NCBI GenBank assembly: GCA_963642245.1
Contig: CAVIFY010000012.1
Location: 1 to 48,441 of the forward strand
Reading direction: 5' to 3'
Source of the DNA: CAG-217 sp963642245
GTDB lineage: Bacteria > Bacillota > Clostridia > Oscillospirales > Acutalibacteraceae
DNA: 48,441 nucleotides
In this document: positions 1-7,125 of the stretch, piece by piece
Numbering within the stretch: the stretch's first letter is position 1
Layout of the letters: each line of letters opens with the position of its first letter
Position numbers and translations under genes: made by a program
Notes under the pieces: model-generated
Seen by the model: only the letters and a program-made list of their open reading frames with translations
Database searches by the model: none
Told to the model about the DNA's origin: nothing

Positions 1-919
1 AAGCACCACCCTGCCCAAGCCGGAATATAACAACTACGAGTACACCTTAGAGGGCGACTACGCCAAGATCACCAAGTACACCGGCAACGCCAAAGTGGTG
101 GTGCTCCCTGCCGCCATTGACGGCCACCAGGTAAAATACTACTGTACCGGCACCTTTACGGACAAGGATATTGAACTGGCCGTTTTTGAGGATTTTGAAG
201 TCTACCACACCCTGTGGGTGCGAACCTCAGCTTTCAAAAACTGCAAAAAGCTGAAAAAGGTGGTTTTCCCCAATCACGCGGACCTGGGCATTGATTTCGA
301 CTTTGCCCTGGGCTGTACCGCTTTGAGCAAAATTGAAATCGACAACTGGCAATATAAAGTGCAGGACGGGGTGCTGTACTACTACAACACCAATTTCTGG
401 GCGGCCCAATACTACTGCGAGGGCTACACAGCCACCCGCTGGAATGTGGCGGAATACTGTAAGGTCATCAACTGTGACTATTCCCTGAAAAACAACACCC
501 ATATTCGCGAGCTGCGGCTGAATTCCTATGTCAGCTGCCCTCCCGATTACAATCTGCCGGAGTGCTTGCAGGCCATCTATGTGGCAGACGATAACAGCCG
601 ATACTTCAGCAAGGATGGCGTGCTCTATTACAGCGCGTCAGAAAAGAACGCCAACCGCCTGGTGGCTTATCCATGCAATAAGCCCGAGACCACCTATACC
701 ATACCGGAAAATGCATTCTTTAATATGGGATTCACTAAGAAGAACAAACACTTAAAGACCCTGGTGATCCCCAAGAGCGCCACAGTATATGACAGCACAT
801 TGAAATACATTTGCCAGGGCACGCTGTTCCCCAATTTGGAGACCATTAAAGTGCAAAAAGGCAGCCCCCACATGGATTATATCCGCACCACATTCACCGG
901 CAAGGTGATCGTATATTAA
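1..919 (+). CDS. Leucine-rich-repeat (BspA/LRR_5-like) protein, 5' end outside the window
   Basis: The frame is open from base 2 to the TAA at 917-919, so this is the C-terminal part (about 305 residues) of a longer protein. A GTG at 95 is in frame, but nothing suggests it is the true start. The sequence shows irregular LRR_5/BspA-type repeats: an 'AFKNCKKLKKVVFP' unit, an 'ALGCTALSKIEI' unit, 'DGVLYY' strand motifs (twice) and a 'TYTIPENAF' unit. LRR_5 domains usually mediate protein-protein binding, often at the cell surface, but the N-terminus that would carry a signal peptide is not visible. The stop lies 10 bases before the next gene, with a GGAG ribosome site in the gap, so it belongs to the same operon as the helix-turn-helix and kinase genes that follow. 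The specific function is unknown. Confidence 0.75.
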   Translation, partial: STTLPKPEYNNYEYTLEGDYAKITKYTGNAKVVVLPAAIDGHQVKYYCTGTFTDKDIELAVFEDFEVYHTLWVRTSAFKNCKKLKKVVFPNHADLGIDFDFALGCTALSKIEIDNWQYKVQDGVLYYYNTNFWAAQYYCEGYTATRWNVAEYCKVINCDYSLKNNTHIRELRLNSYVSCPPDYNLPECLQAIYVADDNSRYFSKDGVLYYSASEKNANRLVAYPCNKPETTYTIPENAFFNMGFTKKNKHLKTLVIPKSATVYDSTLKYICQGTLFPNLETIKVQKGSPHMDYIRTTFTGKVIVY

Positions 920-929
920 GGAGAACTGT

Positions 930-1355
930 ATGGCAAAGAATACCAACGATCTGCTGGATCAGCTGGCAGACAACAACTGCTCCATTGACGACTACCTGGA
1001 AGAGAACCGGGACGATATGATCGTTTTGGCAGCCAAGGATTTTTGGGAGGCAGCCATTGACCGCAGCGGAATGTCCAAGTGCAACATTATCAACAAAGCG
1101 GACTTTAACTACTGCTACTTTTACGATATTGTCAACGGGCGCAAGATCGCGTCCCGGGACAAGGTGATCCGCCTGATCCTCAGTATGCACCTGACCACCG
1201 ACGACTGCCAGGAGGCGCTGCGGATCAGCGGCCGCTCCGCCCTGTACCCCAAGGTGCAGCGGGACGCACTGCTGATCTATGGGATCGAGAACCGCTACAC
1301 TGTGGATGAGACCAACCAGCTGCTCACCGCCCACGGAGAGGAAGTGCTCCGATGA
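930..1355 (+). CDS. Small helix-turn-helix-like protein paired with a kinase
   Basis: A 141-residue protein starting at ATG 930 behind AAGGAGAA. It has an acidic N-terminus (LLDQLADNN...DDYLEENRDD) and then a compact helical region, 'AAIDRSGMSKCNIINKA' followed by 'YFYDIVNGRKIASRDKVIRL', which reads like an XRE/Cro-type helix-turn-helix. The C-terminal part ('ALYPKVQRDALLIYGIENRYTVDETNQLL') resembles the tail of small XRE-like proteins encoded next to protein kinases in gut Clostridia; that resemblance is recalled and was not searched. The gene overlaps the kinase start by 4 bases (ATGA), so translation is probably coupled. It could be a DNA-binding regulator or a kinase adaptor/substrate; the sequence does not decide between these. 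Confidence 0.7.
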   Translation: MAKNTNDLLDQLADNNCSIDDYLEENRDDMIVLAAKDFWEAAIDRSGMSKCNIINKADFNYCYFYDIVNGRKIASRDKVIRLILSMHLTTDDCQEALRISGRSALYPKVQRDALLIYGIENRYTVDETNQLLTAHGEEVLR

Positions 1356-2104
1356 GCGGGACAAAGAGAACGGAGATCAGCGATCTGCGCCGCTATATGG
1401 AGCAGTCGCTGGCAGAGCACTACACCCCGGTCATTACCTTTAAGGACCGGGCAGACAGCTTTGTGGCCCTGTACGCCCACCAAGACAGCGAGCAAAAGGT
1501 GCTGCTGCGCCGCTCCGGCAACCGCAATGACGGCGTGTACCGCACCCTGCGGGGCAAGCAACTGTGCAATCTGCCTATGATCCTGGAGGTGTGCTCCGAT
1601 GAGGCGTACCTGCTGGTACTGGAAGAATACATAGAGGGCCGCACCCTGGACAAGATCCTGGACAGCGGCCAACTGACCCCGGCCCAGGCAGCAGCCTATA
1701 CCATCGACCTGTGCCACGCACTGGAAGAGCTGCACGGTCTGGGTATCGTCCACCGGGATATAAAGCCCGCCAATGTGATGATCACCCCGGAGAACCGGGC
1801 GGTCCTGCTGGATCTGAGCATTGCCCGGGAAATCAGCAGCGACCAGCTGGACACCCGCAGTCTGGGCACAGTGGGCTATGCGGCGCCGGAACAGTACGGC
1901 GTGACCCAAAGCAACCGGGCCACGGATCTGTACGCCCTGGGCGTGCTGCTGAACACCATGATCACCGGCGTGCACCCGGCAGTGGATATTCCCCGAGGGC
2001 CCATTCGCCACATTGTGCAAAAGGCCACGGACACCCAAATCTCCAAGCGGTACAAATCTGCCGCAGCCATGGCCCGCGCCCTGCGCCCCTACGCACGATC
2101 ATAA
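1352..2104 (+). CDS. Ser/Thr protein kinase-like protein with degenerate N-lobe
   Basis: A 250-residue Hanks-type kinase fold with no membrane segment. The catalytic loop HRDIKPAN is at about 134-141 (Asp136, Lys138 and Asn141 present), the activation segment ends in GYAAPEQYG (about 176-183), and the helix-F Asp is in TDLYALG (about 191-197). Two conserved elements are altered: the magnesium-binding DFG is DLS (154-156), and the N-lobe has no recognisable glycine-rich loop, with the beta-3 VAIK position reading VLLRR (Arg instead of Lys). ATP binding therefore cannot be assumed, and it may be a weak kinase or a pseudokinase. It is the last gene of the LRR-HTH-kinase operon and is followed by a strong terminator. 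The start ATG overlaps the HTH stop (ATGA). Confidence 0.85.
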   Translation: MSGTKRTEISDLRRYMEQSLAEHYTPVITFKDRADSFVALYAHQDSEQKVLLRRSGNRNDGVYRTLRGKQLCNLPMILEVCSDEAYLLVLEEYIEGRTLDKILDSGQLTPAQAAAYTIDLCHALEELHGLGIVHRDIKPANVMITPENRAVLLDLSIAREISSDQLDTRSLGTVGYAAPEQYGVTQSNRATDLYALGVLLNTMITGVHPAVDIPRGPIRHIVQKATDTQISKRYKSAAAMARALRPYARS

Positions 2105-2127
2105 AATAGCATACAAATATCTACACC

Positions 2128-2160
2128 GGCTCCCCTTTTCTTTGGGGAGCTGATTTATTT
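2128..2160 (+). terminator. Rho-independent terminator after the kinase gene
   Basis: Stem GCTCCCC/GGGGAGC with a T-rich loop, followed by TGATTTATTT. It lies 24 bases after the kinase stop. Confidence 0.8.
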
Positions 2161-2222
2161 GCCCATATCGCACCGCTTTTTATGCCACGCACCCGGTCTA
2201 CTAAAAAATTTTCATTTCCCTA

Positions 2223-2253
2223 TTGACTTAGAGTTCGCTCCAGGGTTTATAAT
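2223..2253 (+). promoter_or_regulatory. MerR-family-type promoter/operator of the flavodoxin lipoprotein gene
   Basis: TTGACT (2223-2228) and TATAAT (2248-2253) are separated by 19 bp. Centred in the long spacer is an imperfect dyad, CTTAGAGT-TC-GCTCCAGG (2227-2244). A 19-bp spacer holding a CTTNGAGT-type dyad is the known layout of promoters activated by MerR-family regulators, which untwist the DNA to bring the two hexamers into register. No merR gene is in this window. Confidence 0.75.
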
Positions 2254-2287
2254 ACGAATGAACCGAAAAAGAAAGGAGCCATTCCAT

Positions 2288-2911
2288 ATGAAAAAGACCC
2301 TATCCATCCTCTTAGCCCTGTGCCTGATGGTGGCCTTTGCCGCGTGCAGCAAGACCGCTGCGCCGGAGAGCACCACGGCCGCCCCGGCAACGCAAGCCGC
2401 CACTGAGAATGCACCTACGCAAAGTAGCAAGACCCTGGTGGTGTACTTCTCCGCCACCGGCAGCACCAAGGCTGTGGCAGAGGCCCTGGCCAAGACCCTG
2501 GGCGCCGATCTGTACGCCATTACGCCCAAAGACGCCTACACAAGCGCAGATCTGGACTGGCGGGACAGCAACAGCCGGGTTTGCAAGGAGCACGACGATC
2601 CCGCCCTGCAAACGGTAGAACTGAGCGACCCCACCCCGGCAGGCTGGGCAGACTACACCACCGTGCTCATCGGCTACCCCATTTGGTGGGGCGGTGCCGC
2701 CTGGCCGGTGACCTCGTTTGTAAAGGCCAATGACTTTGGCGACAAGACGGTGATCCCCTACTGCACCTCTGCCAGTTCAGAGTTGGGCAGCAGCGCCACC
2801 GATTTGCAAGCCGCAGCCAAGGGCGGCAACTGGCAGGAGGGCAAGCGCTTTGCCTCCGGCGCAGATGAAAAAGATGTACAAACTTGGGCCGAGAGCCTGA
2901 ACATACAATAA
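2288..2911 (+). CDS. Flavodoxin-domain lipoprotein
   Basis: 207 residues from ATG 2288, behind GAAAGGAG. A longer frame open from 2159 is rejected because this ATG has the ribosome site and opens a signal peptide. Residues 1-19 are a lipoprotein signal (MKK, hydrophobic core, then FAAC), with Cys20 as the lipidated residue, followed by a Thr/Ala/Ser-rich linker of about 27 residues. The flavodoxin-like fold starts at 'TLVVYFSATGSTKAVAEALA', whose SATGSTK is the FMN-phosphate loop; 'VLIGYPIWWGGAAWPV' provides the WWGG aromatic loop typical of the Flavodoxin_4 group. It is probably an FMN protein anchored on the outer face of the membrane, acting as a quinone/flavin reductase or electron carrier. 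It is followed at once by a flavin reductase-like gene. Confidence 0.85.
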   Translation: MKKTLSILLALCLMVAFAACSKTAAPESTTAAPATQAATENAPTQSSKTLVVYFSATGSTKAVAEALAKTLGADLYAITPKDAYTSADLDWRDSNSRVCKEHDDPALQTVELSDPTPAGWADYTTVLIGYPIWWGGAAWPVTSFVKANDFGDKTVIPYCTSASSELGSSATDLQAAAKGGNWQEGKRFASGADEKDVQTWAESLNIQ

Positions 2912-2923
2912 GGAGTGACAAGT

Positions 2924-3481
2924 ATGCGTAAAGATTTTGGTAAGAAACCCTGGTTCTATCCCCTGCCGGTGCTGATCATCGGCACTTATGATGAGCACGG
3001 CACGCCGGACGCCATGAACGCCGCCTGGGGCGGGCTGTACCAGAGCGATATGGTGGAGCTGTGCCTGAGCGCCGGTCACAAGACCACCAAAAACATTTTG
3101 GCCACCGGCGCCTTTACCGTCAGCTTTGCAGACAAAGCCAATGTGGTCCCGGCGGACTATGTGGGCATTGCCAGCGGCAACAGCGTAAAAGACAAGATCG
3201 CCCGGGCCGGTTGGACGGTGACAAAGAGCGACAAGGTGAACGCGCCTATTATTAACCAGCTGCCCCTGACCCTGGAGTGCACCTATGTGCGCACCACAGA
3301 GGAGGGCAATATTCTGGGCCGGATCGAGAATATCAGCGCCGATGAGCGGATCCTGGACGAGAACGGCAACATAGACGCTGCCAAGCTGCAACCCATTGCC
3401 TATGACCCGGCGGACAACACCTATAAGGTGCTGGGCGACACGGTAGGCCGCGCCTTTGCAGACGGCAAGGCCAAGGCATAA
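2924..3481 (+). CDS. Flavin reductase-like (flavoredoxin-type) protein
   Basis: 185 residues, read from ATG 2924 with AAGGAG at 2910-2915 (8-base spacing). A GTG at 2915 is inside the ribosome site and is rejected. The sequence fits the FMN-binding split-barrel flavin reductase family: 'PLPVLIIGTYDEHGTPDAMNAAWGG' at the N-terminus, 'LSAGHKTTKNILATGAFTVSFA' in the core and 'LECTYVRTTEEGNILGRIENI' in the C-terminal strand region. Such proteins bind FMN and reduce flavins or act as electron-transfer partners in the cytoplasm. It sits 12 bases after the lipoprotein flavodoxin stop, so both are probably expressed from the MerR-type promoter. Its electron donor and target are not apparent. Confidence 0.85.
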   Translation: MRKDFGKKPWFYPLPVLIIGTYDEHGTPDAMNAAWGGLYQSDMVELCLSAGHKTTKNILATGAFTVSFADKANVVPADYVGIASGNSVKDKIARAGWTVTKSDKVNAPIINQLPLTLECTYVRTTEEGNILGRIENISADERILDENGNIDAAKLQPIAYDPADNTYKVLGDTVGRAFADGKAKA

Positions 3482-3502
3482 ACCCAATAATAACAACGAA
3501 AA

Positions 3503-3531
3503 AGGCCACCCGGTATGGGTGGTCTTTTTTG
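3503..3531 (+). terminator. Terminator of the flavodoxin/flavin reductase operon
   Basis: Stem GGCCACCC/GGGTGGTC with a GGTAT loop, followed by TTTTTT. Confidence 0.85.
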
Positions 3532-3545
3532 CTGCATAAAATTGT

Positions 3546-3573
3546 CACCGCCCGCGCTGTCGGCGCATAGACT
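3546..3573 (+). promoter_or_regulatory. Candidate sporulation-type (SigK/SigE) promoter for sigK
   Basis: CACC (3546-3549), a 16-base gap, then CATAGACT (3566-3573). This matches the known SigK pattern of an AC-containing -35 and CATANNNT -10. There is no sigma-A-like promoter between the preceding terminator and the gene. The predicted start near 3580 leaves only about 10 bases of leader and would fall within or next to the ribosome site, which is a reason for caution. Confidence 0.45.
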
Positions 3574-3589
3574 GGTAGGGGTGATATTT

Positions 3590-4318
3590 ATGTTTTCTGC
3601 GCTACTCTCTTTTTTAAGCGCCAATGTGCTGCTGTTTATTCTACATATTGACGGCAGCAGCAGCTTTCCAAAGCCTTTATCCGCCAAGGAGGAGCGGGCG
3701 GTACTGGAACGGCTGCAAGCCGGTGATCCGGCGGCGCGGGCCACGCTCATTGAGCGCAACCTGCGGCTGGTGAGCCATATTGTGAAAAAATACTATTCCC
3801 GCACCAACGATACGGAGGATCTGGTGAGCATCGGCACCATAGGGCTGATCAAGGCCATAGACAGCTTTGACCCGTCCAAGGGCACCCGCCTGGCTACCTA
3901 CGCCAGTCGGTGTATTGAAAATGAGATCCTGATGTACTTCCGCGCCCAGCGCAAGACCAGCGGCGAGGTGCACCTGGGCGACGCCATTGAGATGGACAAA
4001 GACGGCAATCCCCTGACCCTGCAAGATGTGATCCGTGATGAGCGGGATATGGAGCAGGAGCTGGAACAAAAGATCCGGTGGGAAAAGGTGCGCCGCTATA
4101 TTGAAGCTATGCCGGAGGGGCGGGAGCGGGAAATTCTGGTGCTGCGCTACGGTCTGGACAATAAAAGACCGCTGACCCAACGAGAAGTTGCTCAGCGGTT
4201 AAATATCAGTCGTTCTTATGTGAGTCGCATTGAAAAAAGCGTGCTCACCGCCATTCGCCGGGCGGTCCAGCCGGAAGAAAGCGGCAAAAAGCACCACAGC
4301 CGATCAGCGGTCAAATAA
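3590..4318 (+). CDS. sigK: RNA polymerase sporulation sigma factor SigK (pro-form)
   Basis: 242 residues from ATG 3590 with GGGGTGAT upstream; an in-frame start at 3515 lies in the preceding terminator and is rejected. Residues 1-20 (MFSALLSFLSANVLLFILHI) form the hydrophobic pro-sequence that in B. subtilis SigK holds the factor at the membrane until SpoIVFB cleaves it. Region 2 reads 'RNLRLVSHIVKKYY...DLVSIGTIGLIKAIDSFDPSKGTRLATYASRCIENEILMYFR' (in part), and region 4 has the HTH 'TQREVAQRLNISRSYVSRIEK'. SigK directs late mother-cell genes (coat and cortex). The gene is continuous, with no skin-type insertion. It converges with the fumarase-type gene and overlaps it by 15 bases at the 3' end. 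Confidence 0.95.
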   Translation: MFSALLSFLSANVLLFILHIDGSSSFPKPLSAKEERAVLERLQAGDPAARATLIERNLRLVSHIVKKYYSRTNDTEDLVSIGTIGLIKAIDSFDPSKGTRLATYASRCIENEILMYFRAQRKTSGEVHLGDAIEMDKDGNPLTLQDVIRDERDMEQELEQKIRWEKVRRYIEAMPEGREREILVLRYGLDNKRPLTQREVAQRLNISRSYVSRIEKSVLTAIRRAVQPEESGKKHHSRSAVK

Positions 4319-4831
4319 ATTGCTGCCGTCACAGGCGATGGCCACCGTTAAAGGAAAATCGGTAAATTCCAGTTCCTTTACCGACTCGCAGCCCAGATCC
4401 TCGTAGGCGATCACTTTGCAGGCGGTAATGCACTTGGAAGCCAGCGCACCGGCGCCGCCGATGGCGCACAGATACACAGCCTTGTTGCGCACAACCGCGT
4501 CACACACGGCGGCGTTGCGCTCGCCCTTGCCCACCATAGCCACCACACCGGCGTCCAGCAAGCGAGGGGCATACGGATCCATACGGCTGCTGGTGGTGGG
4601 GCCGCAGGCGCCCACGGCCAAGCCCTCCGGCGCAGGGGTGGGACCGGCGTAATAGATCACTGCGTCTTGCAGATCATAGGGCAGCGGCTCCCCGGCGTCC
4701 ATAGCCGCCACAATGCGCTTGTGGGCCGCGTCCCGGGAGGTATAAACACGCCCGGACAGCAACACCCGGTCCCCGGCGTGGAGCCGCGGGGCCATTTGGC
4801 GCAGCTGGGCGCAATTCAATTTATATTCCAT
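4304..4831 (-). CDS. Fumarate hydratase class I / tartrate dehydratase beta-type subunit
   Basis: 175 residues from ATG 4831. Family signatures are visible in order: 'LLSGRVYTSRDAAHKRI', 'DAVIYYAGPTPAPEGLAVGACGPTTSSRMD', 'VVAMVGKGERN' and 'AIGGAGALASKCI'. In two-subunit class I fumarases this is the C-terminal (beta) swivel domain, which needs an alpha subunit carrying the 4Fe-4S cluster to dehydrate malate, tartrate or related acids. No alpha subunit is in the window, although the pair is normally adjacent. The start overlaps the stop of the upstream coiled-coil gene (TAATG), so translation is coupled to it. A longer in-frame extension upstream is rejected because it runs through the coiled-coil gene. 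Confidence 0.9.
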   Translation of the reverse strand: MEYKLNCAQLRQMAPRLHAGDRVLLSGRVYTSRDAAHKRIVAAMDAGEPLPYDLQDAVIYYAGPTPAPEGLAVGACGPTTSSRMDPYAPRLLDAGVVAMVGKGERNAAVCDAVVRNKAVYLCAIGGAGALASKCITACKVIAYEDLGCESVKELEFTDFPLTVAIACDGSNLFDR

Positions 4832-5049
4832 TACTCTTGCTCCTGCAACCGGGCGCGCAGGGCGCGATTTTCGCTTTCCAGCGCTTCCAGCACGGCAATA
4901 TTTTGCCGCAGCTCCCGATTGGCTTCTTTTAATTGAAAGTCCAGATTTTTGTTGACGATCTCCAGTCGCTGGCACTCAAAATTCACATCTTCCAGCGCGG
5001 CCATCAAGCGAGAGATCTCCGCTTGCAGGCGCTCTAAATCCGTTTGCAC
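4831..5049 (-). CDS. Small coiled-coil protein (72 aa)
   Basis: GTG start at 5049 preceded by GAGGGGGAG. The protein is almost entirely one amphipathic heptad-repeat helix, with Leu/Ile/Val/Met at regular a/d positions from 'LERLQAEISRLMAALEDV' to 'LEALESENRALRARLQEQE'. It has no membrane segment, no cysteine pair and no known domain that I recognise. It lies directly upstream of the fumarase-type beta subunit with coupled translation, which is an unexpected partner. It could be an oligomerisation or scaffolding factor. The confident points are the coding frame (good ribosome site, coupling) and the helical pattern; the function is unknown. Confidence 0.65.
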   Translation of the reverse strand: MQTDLERLQAEISRLMAALEDVNFECQRLEIVNKNLDFQLKEANRELRQNIAVLEALESENRALRARLQEQE

Positions 5050-5075
5050 CGGACGCTCCCCCTCTCTTTAGGGAC

Positions 5076-5102
5076 AAACAGGAGGCGATAAACCGCCTCC
5101 TG
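5076..5102 (-). terminator. Hairpin terminator after the first parvulin-type gene
   Basis: Perfect 9-bp stem CAGGAGGCG/CGCCTCCTG with a 6-base loop. On the - strand it is followed by TTTGT, a short U tract, so termination may be partial and let the coiled-coil gene be read. Confidence 0.6.
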
Positions 5103-5112
5103 CAATGATCTG

Positions 5113-6963
5113 TTACATATCAATATCGGTGTCGATCTCAAAGTAGCGAGAGCCGAACCAATGCTCCTTAATGGAGTAGGACTTCTCCAGTGCCTTAGTG
5201 TCTGCATCACTGTCGGTAGAAGCCATCGCCTGCTGGGCAGTGTACTTCCAGGCGGGCATATCCGTGTGCTTCACAAAGTACATAATGTGATAGCCGTAGT
5301 CCGTCTGTACAATGGCTACATCGCCGCTCTTACGGCTGCTGTCAAAGCACCAGTTGCCAAAGGAATTGACCATCTGGCCGGGATATACATTCTCGTACAG
5401 GCCGCCGTCGCTGGCGTTGTTGTCCGCAGAATTGTCCTTTGCCAGTTGAGCAAAGGCGTCCTCGGTCTTTTTGCCGCTGTTGTACTGGGCCAGGATCTTC
5501 TCCGCCTTCTTCTTGGCGTCGTTCCACTGCTTAGTGGTCGCCTGGGTGGCGGAGGTGCTGTCGCTGTCCGTCTCCGGCTTAATGAGAATGTGGCGTACAT
5601 TAACGGTCTTGGTCTCAGACAGGGCCACCGGGCGCAGAACATACACCACAGAGGTGCTGTACTGCTTTACATCGCCGGCCTTGCGGTCCTTGCTGTACAG
5701 CCAGTCCAGACCGGGATACTTGGTGCTGTCCTTGCTGTCCGCAGTGGCAATGGCCATCTGCTGGTTCTTCAAGGTGGTCTTGGTCACATCCAGCTGGGTA
5801 GAGTAACCGGCAGCCTTGTAAGCTTTCTTGTAGAAATCGGAGGAGGCATACTCGCTGCACAGGGCAGTGAAGTTGGAGCCGTCGCTCTTCAGCGCCTTGG
5901 CAAAGGCCTTGGCGTCGTCCTCGGTGTCGCACTCAAAAGCGCGAATGCTCACGCTCACCAGGTCGTCCCGATTTTCTTTCAGATACTTATTGTAGTCGTC
6001 CTCGGAATAGGTCTTGCTGGCCTTTTTGTCAGACAGCTCGCTCTGGTAATTCTGGGCAATGTAGGCGATCTTGGCCTCCTGGCGGAAGGTCTTTTCCGTA
6101 ACGCCGCGGCCCATAGCCTTTACCAGATAAGCGCTCAGGGTGTAGCCGTACTTGTGGGCCTGCTCCTTGTACTGCTTCATGGTATCATCAATGTCGCTCT
6201 GCTGCTCATCGGTGATCTCCGGCTCTTTGCCGTCGTTGGCCTTTACAGCCTCCAGGTAGTACATATAGTTGGACTTAATGGTGTCCAGCACCTCATCGTG
6301 CAGGTACTCCAGCCAAGTGACTTCCTTATCGTCGTCATTCTTGGTGGTCTGCTTGGACAGGGGCTTGTCAAAGTCCACATCCAGGTGGTACTGGCTCAGG
6401 TCCAGGCCGTACTGCTCGTACTGGCTCTGCCGGCTCTGCATATTATTGTAAGTAGTAGCAAAGTAGTAGTTGTATGTACCTACTTTGATATTGGCCTTTT
6501 GGTCCTTGCCGTCGGTCACGGTCAGGGCAGTCACCGTCTGGGCCGGCCAGCCCAGGTAGCTGATAAAGCCCTTACGCACGGTGCCGGTAGCCACATAGGT
6601 CACCAGCAGCGCCACCACGACCACCACCGCGACCACGGAGGTCACGATCTTCTTGGTGCGCTTAGCCATCTGCAAGGCGGCCTTTTTGCTGCCCAGAGAT
6701 GCCAGCTGGCTTTGCAGTGCCTTGAGCTTTTGCTGCTCTTTTTCTTTCTTCTCCGGGTCGCTCTCTGCAGCGACGGCGGCCTTGGCAGCCTCGATCTCCT
6801 TTAAGAGCTTTTCCTTCTTGGCAGCTAACTTAGCTGCATTCTTTTCTGCCTTTTTCGCAGCGGCCTGCTTTTTCTTCTCTGCCTTTTTGTTGTCGGCGTC
6901 GGAAGAAAGGGTCTTGCCGCCGGTCAAAAGATCATCGTCCAGTTCTTTTTTGTCTTTTGCCAT
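5113..6963 (-). CDS. Membrane-anchored parvulin-type (PPIC) peptidyl-prolyl isomerase
   Basis: 616 residues from ATG 6963 with AAGGATG upstream. Layout: residues 1-105 are a Lys/Ala/Glu-rich, probably coiled-coil cytoplasmic segment; 106-127 are a single membrane helix (VTSVVAVVVVVALLVTYVA); 150-450 resemble a SurA/PrsA-like chaperone region rich in Tyr, Lys and Asp; about 455-565 are the rotamase domain ('TVNVRHILIKPE', 'FAQLAKDNSAD...DGGLYENVYPGQMV', 'DVAIVQTDYGYHIMYF'). It is therefore a type II membrane protein with its foldase outside, probably helping exported proteins fold. It differs from PrsA in having a cytoplasmic tail and a transmembrane anchor instead of a lipid anchor. A paralogue lies immediately upstream. 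Confidence 0.88.
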   Translation of the reverse strand: MAKDKKELDDDLLTGGKTLSSDADNKKAEKKKQAAAKKAEKNAAKLAAKKEKLLKEIEAAKAAVAAESDPEKKEKEQQKLKALQSQLASLGSKKAALQMAKRTKKIVTSVVAVVVVVALLVTYVATGTVRKGFISYLGWPAQTVTALTVTDGKDQKANIKVGTYNYYFATTYNNMQSRQSQYEQYGLDLSQYHLDVDFDKPLSKQTTKNDDDKEVTWLEYLHDEVLDTIKSNYMYYLEAVKANDGKEPEITDEQQSDIDDTMKQYKEQAHKYGYTLSAYLVKAMGRGVTEKTFRQEAKIAYIAQNYQSELSDKKASKTYSEDDYNKYLKENRDDLVSVSIRAFECDTEDDAKAFAKALKSDGSNFTALCSEYASSDFYKKAYKAAGYSTQLDVTKTTLKNQQMAIATADSKDSTKYPGLDWLYSKDRKAGDVKQYSTSVVYVLRPVALSETKTVNVRHILIKPETDSDSTSATQATTKQWNDAKKKAEKILAQYNSGKKTEDAFAQLAKDNSADNNASDGGLYENVYPGQMVNSFGNWCFDSSRKSGDVAIVQTDYGYHIMYFVKHTDMPAWKYTAQQAMASTDSDADTKALEKSYSIKEHWFGSRYFEIDTDIDM

Positions 6964-7013
6964 TTGTCAATCATCCTTAATTCGTTAGAATTTACTAAAA
7001 ACAATGCAAAGAT

Positions 7014-7042
7014 ATTTTACACTACTTGCTAAAATATTACAA
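7014..7042 (-). promoter_or_regulatory. Promoter of the first parvulin-type gene
   Basis: On the - strand: TTGTAA (7037-7042), 17 bp, TAAAAT (7014-7019), about 50 bases before the start codon. Confidence 0.65.
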
Positions 7043-7073
7043 GGGTTTTTTGCTTTTTTTCAATAAAATATAC

Positions 7074-7107
7074 AAAAAAGCAGGCGTTCTCCGGAGAGAG
7101 CGCCTGT
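7074..7107 (-). terminator. Terminator of the second parvulin-type gene
   Basis: Inverted repeat CAGGCG-TTCTCC / GGAGAGAG-CGCCTG followed on the - strand by C and TTTTTT. It separates the two paralogues into distinct transcription units. Confidence 0.75.
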
Positions 7108-7125
7108 TCCCTTTTGGGTTTGGAA

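Noticed and set aside
4832..4975. Longer N-terminus for the fumarase-type beta subunit
   Set aside because: The extension is read out of frame through the coiled-coil gene, is Arg/Ser/Ala-rich, and the family normally starts near the chosen ATG.
5161..6804. Long open frame (547 codons) on the + strand opposite the first parvulin-type gene
   Set aside because: Its composition (Val/Leu/Gly/His/Gln-rich without family motifs) is that of a codon shadow, it has no ribosome site, and the - strand gene has clear PPIC motifs.
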